NCBI GenBank assembly: GCA_958496175.1
Contig: OY292278.1
Span: 42,718,001 to 42,782,000 of the forward strand
Source: Sisyra terminalis
Lineage: Eukaryota; Arthropoda; Insecta; Neuroptera; Sisyridae
DNA length: 64,000 bases
Reading direction: 5' to 3'
A program made the position numbers and the translations under genes. Below the pieces are notes generated by a model. That model ran no database searches, had not been told where the DNA came from, and worked only from the letters and a program-made list of their open reading frames with translations. Within the stretch, counting starts at the first letter, position 1. Every line of letters begins with the position of its first letter. Positions 47,064 to 59,900 of this stretch are shown here, piece by piece.

Positions 47064-48996
47064 TTTTAACTAAAATATTACAAAAAAACTTTTATTCATC
47101 CAACATCTTAAACACTAACGTATAAGAAATATATATTGTTATACAAACCAAATGACTATTCTTAATAACTAATTGTTGTTCAATAACTGAGTATAACAAT
47201 TTTATTAAAAAGGATTATATATTTTAATTTTTTAAAGGAAAATAAGTTTTCAACGTTTGACATTTCACTAAGGCCAGGCCATACATATCATAATCAGGAT
47301 TGCGATGGTTAAAATAAACTCGACAGCTAAACTTATTGTGTGTTTCTTTTTGACATTAGAAAAAACATATCTTTTATGTTTGTTTGTGTCATGAATGAAA
47401 AACGAGTACACCAAATAATTGTAAATCTGCGCAGCCGCTAGCGTTAGCGATCTCGTATTACATAGTTTAAACAGTTAATAAACAGTAAATATTGGCTTAA
47501 ATTTTTTAAATTAAATTAAATATTTCCTATATGTAAATGTATTTTTATTAGTTATTAAATATATTTTTAAAATAACTATTATTTCTTTTAATTATATAGT
47601 AAGGTGTAGCAAAACAGACAAAGTTTATAACGTTTATGAATAAAATTATAGTTATTAGGCAACAACTGTATCATGATTGTAAATTAGTTGCCTAAAAATA
47701 TGTAAATTTTTTTAGTAGTAACTAGAGGACCCGGCGAACTTCATACCACCTAAAATTGAATTGCAAATATTAATTAATATCGATAATATTGCCACAGTTT
47801 TAATTATTAATATGAATATAATTAAATTCACAAACTTGTGCTTGATTATAAAAAATTAAATGTTTTTTTTTTTAAATATACGTATTTTATATATTTAGAT
47901 TCATACCTTTAAGAACATTGAACATATAAAAACTCGTATGCATACGAAAGTTCAAAAAATCTCAATTATTCTTGAGTTTTTATTTCATTTATTGTTCTTT
48001 AGGCCATTTCGCTCCTTAGGTCGCTATTAGTTAGGGACTGGATGCTTCCTGGAAGTGTTCCTGTTTTCTTCAGTACTTTTTAAAACAGAACATTTTTTTT
48101 TCATTAGGATGAGTAGACTGCAGCCTGCAGAACTCCACCAATTTGTGGCTTCTCTCATGCATTTATTCAATAACACTCGAAAGTTATGGAACTTTAAAAT
48201 TGAATTTCAATCACAAGTCTTTTGGAGTCCTAAATCCCTACAGCTATATGCCCTTACAGTATTAAATCTGGTCAATTGTACCCAAAAATAATCTAAAAGT
48301 TAAGTTATTTGATACTTATAAGTCTTTAAATAAAAAGACAGTTAATACGGCTACAATTTACCTAACAATTTTTGATTTGATCTGTTTTTCTTTCTAGTAA
48401 AATGTTCCTATTGTTTTTTTACTATTTCTCTTCCATTTAAATCATCAAAATAGTAAACATAAATTGCGGAAACGGTGAATTGTTAGTTTCTCTTAACTGG
48501 GACCAAATCTTAGAGAAAATAATTGGCTTCAATATTTCATCGATTCAAAACATCTATGAATTGTTGAATCGCACATTGAAGATATTTTTAATTGACGAAA
48601 ATATTTTTAAAACATTGTCAGGTCACTACAGGTTTTTGTAATGGCAAATATTATGAAAAAATAGCTTTCTGAATCTAATTTTTCAAAGTGTCATATTGAA
48701 AAGTTTGACTAAAATACTCATATACAACGTAACTTGAATCGACTTATACTTTAAGTATGTAAATATTGGTAAACTTTAAAAAAAAACACCGTAATTGATT
48801 TGAAGTTTAAACTTTTTCGTGTGGCATCCGCTAACAAGGAAAGACAATTGTGAATATAAAACCGAAAATTCAAAAAGATTAAAATAAGCCAGCTCCGATA
48901 GGAATTATAAAGGTTAATTGTTTTAGGTTTTCAGTGGGAATATCGTATAATTTCATTATAAATTTGTGTAAATTTCGACTAAAAATATCAAATCAA
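47064..48996. other. Interval between ZAD gene and Cap-G
   Basis: The ZAD gene and Cap-G transcribe away from each other here. A dispersed-repeat phrase, actagaggacccggcgaact, at about 47,726-47,745 marks a transposable-element end I have seen in arthropods generally, class uncertain. An open frame at 48,055-48,291 (MSRLQPAELHQFVASLMHLF onward) looks protein-like in composition, but I cannot match it to a family or connect it by splicing. Confidence 0.4.
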
Positions 48997-51900
48997 ATGG
49001 ATGTAACAGGAATCTTTCAAATCGCGCAAAATTTTCCGACACGAGTAAAACATTACGCCAGGCAATTGATGAATTTATATAAGGTAAAATATTTAGTTCA
49101 AATAATATTTCTACTTCTGTTTACTGTTTCATCATACAATTAAATTTTTAGATGGATTCGATCCAATTTTCTGCTCAATTTTTCCAATGTATCAATTTTT
49201 TACTGTTCACACCTGATAAAATCAACATAGAAACAGTGATGGAATTTATCAAAAACTTTTTCATGTTGTTCGAACAAAATGACGAAGATTTGCACCCATT
49301 TCAAGAAGAAATTTTATTACATATTCTCAAAGATGAGGTAACATTTGTTGTTTCAACCATTGTTTTGAGACTGGTCTCTATATTTTATGGCTTTTTTGAT
49401 TTGTTGCTTTGAAAATCATCTAATTTTTGATGGTATAATTGTTATAGATAATGTTCTCTAAAACTCAGTATATTCGATTTCGTGCTTGTCGTCTTCTGCA
49501 AAAAATCTTAAGTAAGTTGTCTGGAAATATTTCACTCAGTGAAGAAATTTGTGAAAAGATAATTACACCCATGGCAATTCTATTAAAGGTATGCTCCTAT
49601 ATTTCAACATCATGTATCAATAAATAGGAAAAATATTTTGTTCAATTATCTAGAAAACTAATGATTGCCGAACATTGAAACTATGTTCATATTTTTGACA
49701 ATAATATTTTTATAACCCTCATTAGAGTTAAAGATTAATTATTTTCTTATATCTTTGAAATTTATTCTAATTTTTCTTTCAACTGTATTGCTATTATCCA
49801 TATTTGTTGTTTAAAACTTCCATCTCTAACAGCCTTCTCATAACGAAAAAGCGTTGAAGGGCTTAAGCGGCTTAAGTTTACATATAGACAATAATTATAC
49901 TTAGAAGTACTAATACTTGCCTATACGTTAACAATACATTAATGGTATGTTTCGAACAAGGACGGATTTAGAATTTTGTTTAAAAAAAGCAATTTTTGAT
50001 TAATTTCATACATCAATGAAATCTAAATAAAAGTCTTAATAATAATAATAATAATAATAATATTAATATTAATAAAAGTCTTCAGACTTCAATAGCATGC
50101 AAGACGTCTTATTCTAAGGTCAGAATTTTTCCAGAGAAATATATCAACCAGGATTAATCCAACTTAACACTGATTTTAAATGTTTCCAATGCGCTTAATG
50201 AAATGGTTCCCAACACTAACAACGCCAATTTATAATTTACTAGTAACAATAATTTGTTTTACTAATTCCAAATCTTTAGGATACCAATTCGTCAATTCGA
50301 GCCGAAGCAATTGCCTCACTTTACCGTCTTCAAGATCCACAAGAACCAGATGACATCGTAACGAAACTTTATATATTTCATCTTTGCAACGATCCGATGG
50401 CAAAAGTTCGTCGTAATTGTATCCAATACTTGGCAGTTTCGTTCCATTTTCTGCCCTACGTTTTCGAACGAATTTCCGACGTGGACGAAATAGTGCGGAA
50501 AAATAGTTTCCTCTACTTGTCTCGTTTCAATTTCAAAACATTTACAATTCAACAACGCACTACTCTTCTCAACTACGGTTTGCAAGATGATTCTAAAATT
50601 GTACGCCACTATGTACGCGAAGAAGTTGTTCCCAAATGGATCGAAAAATTCGATAATTCAATCTTCCAATTCTTGGAGATGATCTGCTTGGATGTCGATC
50701 AAGAAAAACTCGACAATAGTGTGACAACATCAAAAATTTTACTAAAATACTTATTCAGTAAAAACACAATAGAAGGGTGTATAGAAATGTTGGGATTGAA
50801 TGAATCGAGAATGATTAATTTGGAAGATATAACCCATGAGAAAATGTTATGTTGGAGTACTTTCCTCGAATATTTTTATTATAACAAGAATGAAACTACA
50901 ATTTTGGATGATATTCTTCCAGAAGTCATAAGTTTGTGTCAATATATCAACGATTATTTAGTAACCGATTTGCACATTAAACAAAATGAATTGATAAGTC
51001 AATCAATTTTATTGCAACTCCTTGAAATTTTACACTTTTGCAATTTTGCCGAAATCGCCGGATTTGATGCCACCAAAAATCTAATAACCCATTTATTAAC
51101 AACCAAAAAGCTATCGGCAGAAATTATTGAACTATTAATGGGAATCTTATTGAAAATGTTTCCCGATATGGATCAACGAAATTCGGAAGTGGACACAATT
51201 ATTTTCGATTTGATCAATTCAGACAAAGAAGAAATGGCAACGGAACCATCCTCGAGAACTGCTTTGCTAAAAGATGTGAAAATTGCCGAGCTTATGTTTC
51301 AAAAGTTTAATTTACGAGAAGAAGAAGAAAAAGCAGTACAAGACGCTGATTATCTAAAAGCGGCTGAGATCAAAACTAAAATTAATGACCTCAACAAAAT
51401 CATTGAACGAGAAAAGAATATTATTTCCCCCGTGGTACAAAAAAAGGAAATATGTTTAACAAACGAAGACATTGAATGCCAAGTGTTAGGAATATATGCT
51501 GCACTGTTACTTACTCCAAAAATGGATTCAGTCCCTTTAAATATCACAACTTTTATTGAAGACGTTGTCCTTGTAACTTTGCGGGATATCATGAAAAGCA
51601 TTGTCATTCAAAAAGCTGCTCTTATATGTTTGGTACGATTTGCTTTACAAAATGAAAACTATGCAACAATTGCTGTACGAACAGTACTTCTTAAACTGGC
51701 AGTATTAAAACAAATTCCAGATTTGTTCGATGTGAGCTTAATGAGGGTTTGTTTAAATAGCATCGCCGATTTAGTAACCTTATATGGTTCTACTTACTTT
51801 TCCGAGGACGAAAACGAAGACAAAAATGAAACTAACGATAAATCAAAAAGAATTTTATACCAATTCGAAACCGAAATGAATGAAATTGAGAACACTATCA

Positions 51901-53453
51901 ATAATTTAGCTATCGAGGAAAACATTACAGCAAAATCTCTAATTTCCATACTCGTTTCATATTTAGAAGATGATGATCCAGCAATTAGAACAATTGCCGG
52001 AGAATCCCTATGCCGATTGTTAATTCGAGGTGTTCTTCAATCCTCCCGCATCATTTCACGTTTAAATATTTACATGTTTAATCCGGAAACAGCCAGAGAT
52101 GAAAAATTGCGTCAAATCATCAGTACTGCATTGTCGTATTGTGCGACTTTGTCTGAATTTCAAAAGATCTTTGAAGAAGCATTTTTTTTAACAATGAAAA
52201 CCTTCTTTGAAGCACCTCCATCTAGTCCATTGATTCATATAGATTCGCAAATTTTACTATCACATTTGATTTACCATACCTCACCAACCCTTAAACCATC
52301 AAATAAGGTAAACAACCGCTTATATTTGTGTCTACTTTCAGAATAATTTTTGCTTTTTCAGTATAATTCACATAATAATATTGCATTGAAAATGTGCGAA
52401 ACAATGTTAGAAGAACCGAATGGGTTGGCCGCTTATTATTATCCAAAGCAAATAGTAACGTTAAGTATTGATATGGATGATGAATATTTGGTTGAGACTC
52501 TTTCAAAAATGGCCAAAAGTATTATTGATGTTAGTATTAAATTTCTATAAATACCTCGGTTTACGCTTCAAATACATGAAAAAGAACTTAGAGTAGTGGG
52601 TATAATGTTAAGGGCATAAAAACGTCATTCCACTTTTAAAGATGCCACAAATGTTCTTGAGATCTCCAAAAGCATATCCTTGTTAAAAAAGCTATTAGAG
52701 GCATTTTGAAATCGTTTAAAATGCCTTTAATAACTTTAAACGACTTCTAATGGGTTTTTGAACTTTTAAAATGCCTTTTTTAACAGGGATGTCTCTTTAC
52801 CAGTCCGATCCGGTACCAATCCAAACTATAAATTTCCAATCTTTTCTGTTAGTTTATTTGGTCCTTAAACCACCGGAATTCGTGGCATAAATTATACAGT
52901 CTAACTGATTATACTACATAGTAATTTAATTAGTAAATCTCAATATCTAAACTGCAAATCAAAAAACCATTTTTTTTATTTGTAATAACTTGTTAGCTTT
53001 GCAGGACACAGATTCAAAAACCACTAAATTGGGAATGAATAAATTTTTAAACGTGTTATCAAAACATTGTAAATCCACTCATAACAAATTCTCAAACGAA
53101 CGGAAGAATGGCCCTGAAAACCGTAATGTAAATACTTCAAAACTTTATCAAAAAGCCGTTGTAGTTTTGGAGAGATATGAAGAACAAAATGTAAGCCTCT
53201 CTATATTTTATAGATGTAAATTTTTAGTTTTGATTTTTTTTAATAGAATACTAATTTGATTTCTTCGAATCCAACGATAGATGCTTATGTCACAGCAAAC
53301 AACGTTATTACTTCTTCTTCCGAGTAAGAAAAAATTATTCCTAAAACTATTCAGCTATTGGATGTATAACAAAGATTTTGATCTTTTAGAGATGAATATT
53401 CCGATTTTGATGATTTGCAACAACCGATTAGTAAACGAAAAAAACAAGATTGA
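48997..53453 (+). CDS. Cap-G: Condensin I subunit 3 (Cap-G / NCAPG)
   Basis: Eight exons: 48,997-49,083; 49,152-49,337; 49,448-49,588; 50,280-52,307; 52,362-52,529; 53,005-53,190; 53,247-53,323; 53,390-53,453. Seven GT-AG introns keep one frame of 978 residues, close to human NCAPG (about 1,015). Cap-G is the HEAT-repeat subunit of condensin I that, with Barren/NCAPH, binds DNA and helps compact mitotic chromosomes. The 2 kb exon carries HEAT repeats, e.g. SSIRAEAIASLYRLQDPQEP and NDPMAKVRRNCIQYL. A charged linker includes REEEEKAVQDADYLKAAEI, and a later HEAT repeat is DDDPAIRTIAGESLCRLLI. The acidic/basic tail ends DEYSDFDDLQQPISKRKKQD. The start ATG is the first in frame after stops and matches the family's amphipathic N-terminus (IFQIAQ). 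The last intron uses CCGA|gtaaga; without it the frame would end at 53,326. Intron 3 has a TAA microsatellite and intron 5 a small MITE. Confidence 0.95.
50039..50075. repeat. TAA microsatellite in Cap-G intron 3
   Basis: Seven or so uninterrupted aat/taa units followed by attaat variants. Confidence 0.85.
52672..52792. mobile_element. Small inverted-repeat element in Cap-G intron 5
   Basis: Catatccttgttaaaaaagc at the left pairs with ccttttttaacagggatg at the right. Inner copies of ggcattttgaaatcg / cgttta..aatgcc are also mirrored. About 120 bp, non-coding; it adds much of the length of the 475 bp intron. Confidence 0.6.
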
Positions 53454-53695
53454 TACATTATATATTTGTAAATATTTACAGTTATTCCAAATTTATTGAC
53501 AGAAAAATAAAAATATGTATAAGTATTAATATTAAATTTTTTTTTTTTTTAGATTGGTGTAGTAATCTTTGGTTGGATTTATATCAATGTAAATAAAGAA
53601 AAATGGGTTTATAATAATTTATTGTTCATTCTAAGATAATTTTTGTAATAATTTTATAATATTATTAATTTAGTATATATATAATTTTTCTTTAA

Positions 53696-54547
53696 TCAAA
53701 TAGAAAATCTAAATGGTCCTAAACCATCGTGGTCATCTGGAGATTTTCCATCTTTTCCATCATGATACGTTACAGTTTTTTCTTCATTGCCTTTATTATC
53801 TCGTGTTATTTTCTCCGTTACATATGTCTACAATAAAGTTAAATATATTTTTTATTTCTGTTTTAAATTGTTCATATGAGAATAACATTTACCCCATCTG
53901 GTTGCCGAATCGTCCTTGTGATGTAACTTTTACTAAAACTTGTGCTTCCGGTTGGCTTCTCACTTTCTTTAATATCTAACGGAAATCTATTGCTCAACTC
54001 TAAATCGGGCCTCCTTTTATCCGAACAAGTTGTTTCAAATCCTGGCTTTAAAAGTTTACTTCGTAAAGAATTATTCGGTGGGAAGTTTTCGTCGAATATA
54101 TCTTGTAAGAAATATTAAAATGTTGAAGATGAATTTATGATTAATAATATTGGAAAAATATTGTAGAAAATGAAGTAGTAGTAAGGTAAATGGACCTAGA
54201 CATGGTTTCTCTTTTCTGTGTAAGCATCTAGAGAATAATGAAGTTGAGTAAATATTTTATGGTGGTGTATTTACCAGCATGGAATTGGTCATTTGGAAAA
54301 GAAGGTAATCCAAACTGAGTTATAATTTCATTGATATGTTTCATATAGCCATGCATTGAGAAAATATCGTCTGCGATGTCGTCATCTTGATTATAGTATC
54401 TAAAAAATAACCTTTGCAAATATTTTCAGCAAAGATATACTTCCAACATTCTTACCGATCGTCATTGAATCCATATTGTGAATCATCAAAATCGTAATGT
54501 TGACTAAACCCAAAAAAGCTTTTCATTAATTCGTGTAATTCATTCAT
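53696..54547 (-). CDS. HAX1: HAX1-like protein
   Basis: Four minus-strand exons: 54,456-54,547; 54,275-54,399; 53,893-54,101; 53,696-53,827. Phases agree throughout, giving 185 residues (human HAX1 is 279). HAX1 is a mostly disordered, chiefly mitochondrial adaptor linked to cell survival and to the intermembrane-space protease/chaperone system. The N-terminus has the family's FFGF box (MNELHELMKSFFGFSQH) followed by an Asp-rich stretch with DDD. The C-terminus has the conserved block SFSKSYITRTIRQPDGTYVT then EKITRD.KGNEEKTVT, like the HAX1 'SYFKSISVTKITKPDG...EERRTV' region. It ends FRFSI. The gene is tail-to-tail with Cap-G; 242 bp separate the stops, and a minus-strand AATAAA lies near 53,618. 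Confidence 0.87.
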
Positions 54548-56082
54548 TTTTTCAACAATCTGAAAATTTTGACATACTTATTTAATTCGCGCATGACAAA
54601 ATTTGAATTTGGGAATTATCGATATTACCGATATTACCGACCATTATTGCGCATGTCACGTATATTCGTAAAATATATAAAATTAAAAATCAAATGTGGG
54701 CAACAATCAAAGAAAAATTTTCTAATTCATTTATTACAAAATTATAGGCCAAATAAAATTGAAATATGTCAATAAAGTATTTTTAGAGGTTCATAAATTA
54801 TGAATGATCAATTTATCCAGATTTAACAATGAAGTTTTATGTTTAAATTAAAGACAACTAGTTTTACATGAAAGCTACATTGTTGCCTATATATGTACAA
54901 AAATTAAAACCTAATTAAATGATTCATTAAAAGTTAATATTAAAGTTGTAAAATTATCAGAAAATGTAAAACACTTTATTGATTTAAAAAAAACTGCAAT
55001 AAAAATTTTAGGTGCAAGTTCAAATAAAATATACGTTTATCTTTTGACTAAGCCATTGATGCGACTCTATAAATTACAAATAAGATAATAATTAAAAAGG
55101 GCCTTCCTGCCTATTCATTGAAAAATTTTAAGAGAATTGTACAGAGCACATAAAGCTTTATAGGAAAGTACTTCTAATTATAAAAATAAACTAAATTAAC
55201 TCAGAATGTTATTACGCACAATGAATCTTGAAGGTATGACCGATTTAACAATTGCAGTATTGTACTACTGTGTGCGTTGGTGTAAAGTTCAAATTCGGTT
55301 AAAGGGTATTCATAAATTTTATAAAATATAATAACGCCAAAAACTGGTTTCTTTAATAGTTAAGTTGTTCAATAGTTTGAGGCCTCAAAACAAAAATTAT
55401 CCAATGAATTATATCGGCTACGACAAATGGAAAGAACGTTTATAAGTCTTTGTTAACAAAAATGTTTTTATTTTTATTTTAGACTATGATTTAAAGAATA
55501 TTGTAAAAGGTGACAAAAAAACCATCTAATTTGTATTTGAAGAACTCAAATGTTTTAATTGTGATTTTTTCTTAATTACATTTATAAATAAGCCTTAAGT
55601 TTTTATAATGCCAAAAACTGGTTTCTTTAATAATATTTATAGCACCTAATCTAATTGAATTACGTTTTAATCTGGCATCCAGCTGAGATATCATACTTTG
55701 ACCGTTTTCAAATTCGATAATGCAATTAGGATGATTGTAATTATTAAAAGGCGATAATGAATAATTATGTACGTTACAGGAAAGAGGGAAAGATTATATT
55801 TAAGAAAAACAAATGGTTTATTATTATATTTTATACATAACACACTCCTCACTAACGCAAAATAGTTCAATTTTTGCAAATAAAATCAGAGAAAATAAGA
55901 ACTTTATGACCTTCTCACCTCAAAATGGACTTTATAAACGAAATAAACTGATAATAGAAACTTTGGTTTTCCTTTTTTTTTTAATTTCTTTTATTCCCTT
56001 AATTTAAGAAAGTTAATAAGAAAAATAATACATTATCTTATATAATTGAATATTAAAAAAATAATTGTTTAAATAACTAAAA
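54548..56082. other. Intergenic DNA between HAX1 and LSm4
   Basis: No gene seen. A 23 bp direct repeat, starting gccaaaaactggtttcttta, occurs at 55,336 and 55,610. HAX1 regulatory sequence should begin just above 54,547, but I see no clear TATA or initiator. Confidence 0.45.
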
Positions 56083-56820
56083 CTACTTTTTCTTAGGATT
56101 ATTATACGGGGGATTCCGTCCACTTCCACCGCGATTTCCCGTTCCACGATTTTGATTTCCACCGAACGCTCCTCGACCTCCGACTCGACCCCGTTGTCCT
56201 GGACCTCCCCGAACCGATTTTACGTCACCACGATTACGAGCTTTGGCGTTGGCGTCTTCTTTGACCATGTCAATAACTTCGTCCGGAATTCGTAGATATT
56301 TTATGGTACTGCCACGAATATAACATTCTGGCATCTTCCAAAACTTATCTCCGTCCTACATATAAAATTTGTTATATCTGTAACTTTTGAGCTACTTGTT
56401 TGATTGTGCTCAAATTTATCAGGGGATGTCTATGAAAATTCGTTTCTTTTTACACTAAAATTTTGTTTCGGACTTACTATCGTTTCAATTTCAATGATTA
56501 AATTATTTTTTTATAATAAACTAATTACTGCGTAACTTACCCGGGACGTACATATGACTTCTCGTAAATTAATATTCATCCAATTGTCACAACTCACTAA
56601 ATGTCCATTGTAAGTTTCTCCATTTTTCAACTCTACTAACTAGAAAATTTACAAATTTAATAGTTAATTAGTGAATTGTTTTATTTAAACAAAATATTAA
56701 ATGCTTACCATAGGATGATTCTGTGCGGTCCTCAAGAGAGATAAAGGCAACTGTAAGTAAAAATGATATTTATAATTTTTAAGGTTTCTAATGAAAATAA
56801 TACAATATTAACTTTACCAT
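56083..56820 (-). CDS. LSm4: U6 snRNA-associated Sm-like protein LSm4
   Basis: Four minus-strand exons: 56,818-56,820 (the ATG alone); 56,709-56,750; 56,541-56,639; 56,083-56,355. All junctions are phase 0 and give 138 residues, matching human LSm4 (139). LSm4 is part of the cytoplasmic Lsm1-7 ring that promotes decapping and of the nuclear Lsm2-8 ring that binds the U6 3' end. The Sm fold begins [20 protein letters not shown]. Sm1 has [19 protein letters not shown] and Sm2 has [17 protein letters not shown]. The tail is Gly/Arg-rich with RGG/RG repeats ([12 protein letters not shown]), as in other animals, and is a likely methylation and P-body module. The first coding exon carries only Met, so the start depends on correct splicing. 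Confidence 0.95.
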
Positions 56821-56960
56821 AATTATATATTTATTTTCTTAAAAATATACCCAGAAAAAAATTCGCGGTATATTTATGGTTAGGATTTTGAAGGCTTTTT
56901 GAAGTTTATCACTAGTTGAATCCGTAACCGGCAGATATCAGCACTGTCCAGTGCACGAAA
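56821..56960. promoter_or_regulatory. Shared divergent promoter interval of LSm4 and AspRS-m
   Basis: Only 140 bp separate the two start codons, so both 5' leaders and both start sites must fit here. No TATA box or clear initiator is evident on either strand, as is usual for housekeeping promoters. Confidence 0.6.
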
Positions 56961-59900
56961 ATGTTTGGCGTAATTTCGATTTTATCAAAACACTTTCGTC
57001 TTAACACCCGACAATTAGTAAAAAATCCATTTTTTTCCTCATATAGTTCGAATAGTACATCTCAACTAGCACAGGTTAGCTGCATTTTGGTTAATATTAA
57101 GTAAAATATTTGAAATTTTCAAAAAGCCGAATTCGCATTTATAACACTTAACCTTTGCTTACTGTGACATCAGATTTTTGTAAAACATTTGAAAACGATG
57201 TCACGTCTACATCGGCCTGGACGGGGAAGTAAAAGGAATTATTCCTCGAACAATTCCGACAATATGTACGTTTTCGACTCGGGACACTTTCGCCCAAACC
57301 ATCAGCAACCACCAATTGAAGACGTGCCCCGGTGGATGGGATCAAGTAATTCATTAAATGCACCCCAAAGGCAATTGCGGAGGGTTACTTGTGGAGAATT
57401 GCGGGAAAAAGATGAAGATGAAGTTATTGAAATATTTGGACGAGTACAAAATCAACAATTAGGCCGCTTTGTTATCATCAAAGATGCCCATGGTGCCACT
57501 CAATTAGTGGCTCATAATGAGGTTTTTAGTCTTTTTATGTCTGTAATTCACTATTGGCGAAACCACCTGAACGTAAAACAGGCAACTCTTAGTTTACTTT
57601 TCAAAAAAAAAAAGCAAAGCAAAACTGAATTAATCTTTTACTATAGTTTTATATGATCTATAGCAAGTTCGCTCGCCCATAGTGATTTGCAGACCCTAGT
57701 AAAGGCCTAGAATTCTATACAATAACCATGCTTTTAGAATATCGTTAGAAGATTGCAAAATATCCCTGTGAACTCAAACATTACAGTTGTAGGGCGAGTT
57801 AAACGGCGTCCTTTGCGCCAAGTAAATGAGGTATAAAGGATACAAAATGCCAACTAATTTTCTTCAATTAATTTTACAATCTCTTATAGAAAATTGCCAC
57901 TGGTGGGATTGAAGTATCAATATTGGATATTTTATCGGTGAGACGAACAATGACAATGAATGCGCACCGGCCAGCAAAAGTAGCCGGTATGCAAATTCGA
58001 TGCGCTTCGTCACAAGCGGGACAAAATGTGATAAAAATTACCAGCACAGAAATGCAAAAATGCTCAAGTGAGGGCGTGAAGGATGCTTTTATGCACCGCA
58101 CGCATACATGTGGTGAGTTAGGAGCTGAACATGTTGGTCTTAAAGTCAGTCTGTGTGGTTGGATAAGTCATAATCATTTTTGCAAATTTATACATATAAA
58201 AGATGGCTATGGGGTTGTCCAAGCAGTCGTTCCCTCACATGTAAGTTCCACATGCACTAACAAATAGAAATTTTATCACCCGTTCTTATTAAAAAAAAGA
58301 AGAAAAATACTGCATGATCAAAATACTAAAGCTTTTTTTTCTCAATAGAAAGAAGATATCATCTCGGTTGTTAAAACAGCAGATATCGACACAACTGTAG
58401 AGGTTTCTGGGGTTGTAAAATATCGACCATCAGGACACGAAAGTCCGGTAATAACTTTCAACATAACTTCTACCGATACTCCACACGATTATCTAAATAA
58501 GATTTTTTTGTTCCTCAGTAGTTAGTATCGAACACCTATTTACACACACCCTATAAGGCAATGTAGGGGGACTACAAAATACTTCTCTGTATTCACGATT
58601 CGATTCTTTTGAGTCGTCCGTTACCATATCGTAAAATCAAAAGAACTATTACAATTATATATGTATTTTTTAAATTTAGGCAATGGAAACTGGTTTAATT
58701 GAGGTTGTAATCGATTCATTTTCTTTGGCTGAAAATCGAAAACCTTCTGAAAAAGAGCAAGAAAATTTAATGACTTCAAATTCCAATTTCAATCTATTCA
58801 CAAATCGAACGCACAACTGCGGACAATTGCGGGAAGAGCACATAAACCAGAATGTAACGTTGTGCGGATGGCTCGCTTTTGAACGAATGAATAAATTTTT
58901 ACTACTCCGTGACGCCTATGGTATTACACAATGTGTGGTTTTGGAGGATTCAAGCGAATGTGACCAACAAATAAAAGATATTCCACATGAATCAATTTTA
59001 CAAATCGAAGGGATTGTTACAGCCCGACCACCAAATTCAATAAAAACCGACATTCCCACCGGTCAAGTAGAAGTATGCGTGAAAAAACTTACACTCTTAA
59101 ATAAAGCAAGACCAAATTTACCATTTAATATTCGCGATTATAATAAAGCAAACGAATCATTACGATTAAAACATCGTTACATGGATCTTCGATTTGATGA
59201 GATGCAATATAATCTACGAATGAGATCTAAAATAACGATGAAAATTCGAGAATTTTTGATCAATCACTGCGATTTTGTCGACGTTGAAACACCAACCCTA
59301 TTCCGAAAGACTCCAGGGGTAAAATTAACTTCCTTTATATTCAATCAACTTACAACATTCATATTTTAGGGGGCTCAAGAATTTATCGTTCCAACTCAAC
59401 ATCCAGGAAAATGTTACTCTTTGGTACAAAGTCCACAACAGATGAAGCAAATGTTAATGATTGGAGGGATCGATAAATATTTTCAAATAGCCCGTTGTTA
59501 TCGTGATGAAGGGTCTAGATCTGATCGACAACCTGAATTCACCCAATTGGACATTGAAATGTCGTTCACCACCCGCGATGGTGTCATGGAATTAATTGAA
59601 CGTCTACTAAAATATGTTTGTAGCGACTTCCCGGTAGAATTTCCCATTCCAAAAATAACTTATTTAGAAGCACTTACGAAATATGGCACTGATAAACCAG
59701 ATTTACGATATGATTATAAAGTAAGTACCAAAAATAAAGTTTTGAATTTAAAATTTCATGGATTTGTATTCTATTAAAATATCGGCCTAGTTATTTGAAA
59801 AAAGCTCTCCATCGTCTGACGGCGCCACGAATAAAACTTAGTACAATATTATTGCTATTGTTAGTCAATATATCCAATCATTCAAAACACTTTAATCGAT

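Noticed and set aside
48055..48291. Protein-like 78-codon frame upstream of Cap-G
   Set aside because: I could not match it to a family or find partner exons; it may be a decayed transposon piece.
53281..53499. 72-codon frame over the Cap-G 3' end
   Set aside because: Wrong frame; the correct reading uses the CCGA|gtaaga donor and the acceptor at 53,389 to reach the family-typical acidic/basic tail.
54195..54227. Possible extra HAX1 exon after a ctctag acceptor
   Set aside because: Its end does not give a proper phase-1 GT donor, and it meets an in-frame stop. Direct joining of 54,275 to 54,101 keeps the frame.
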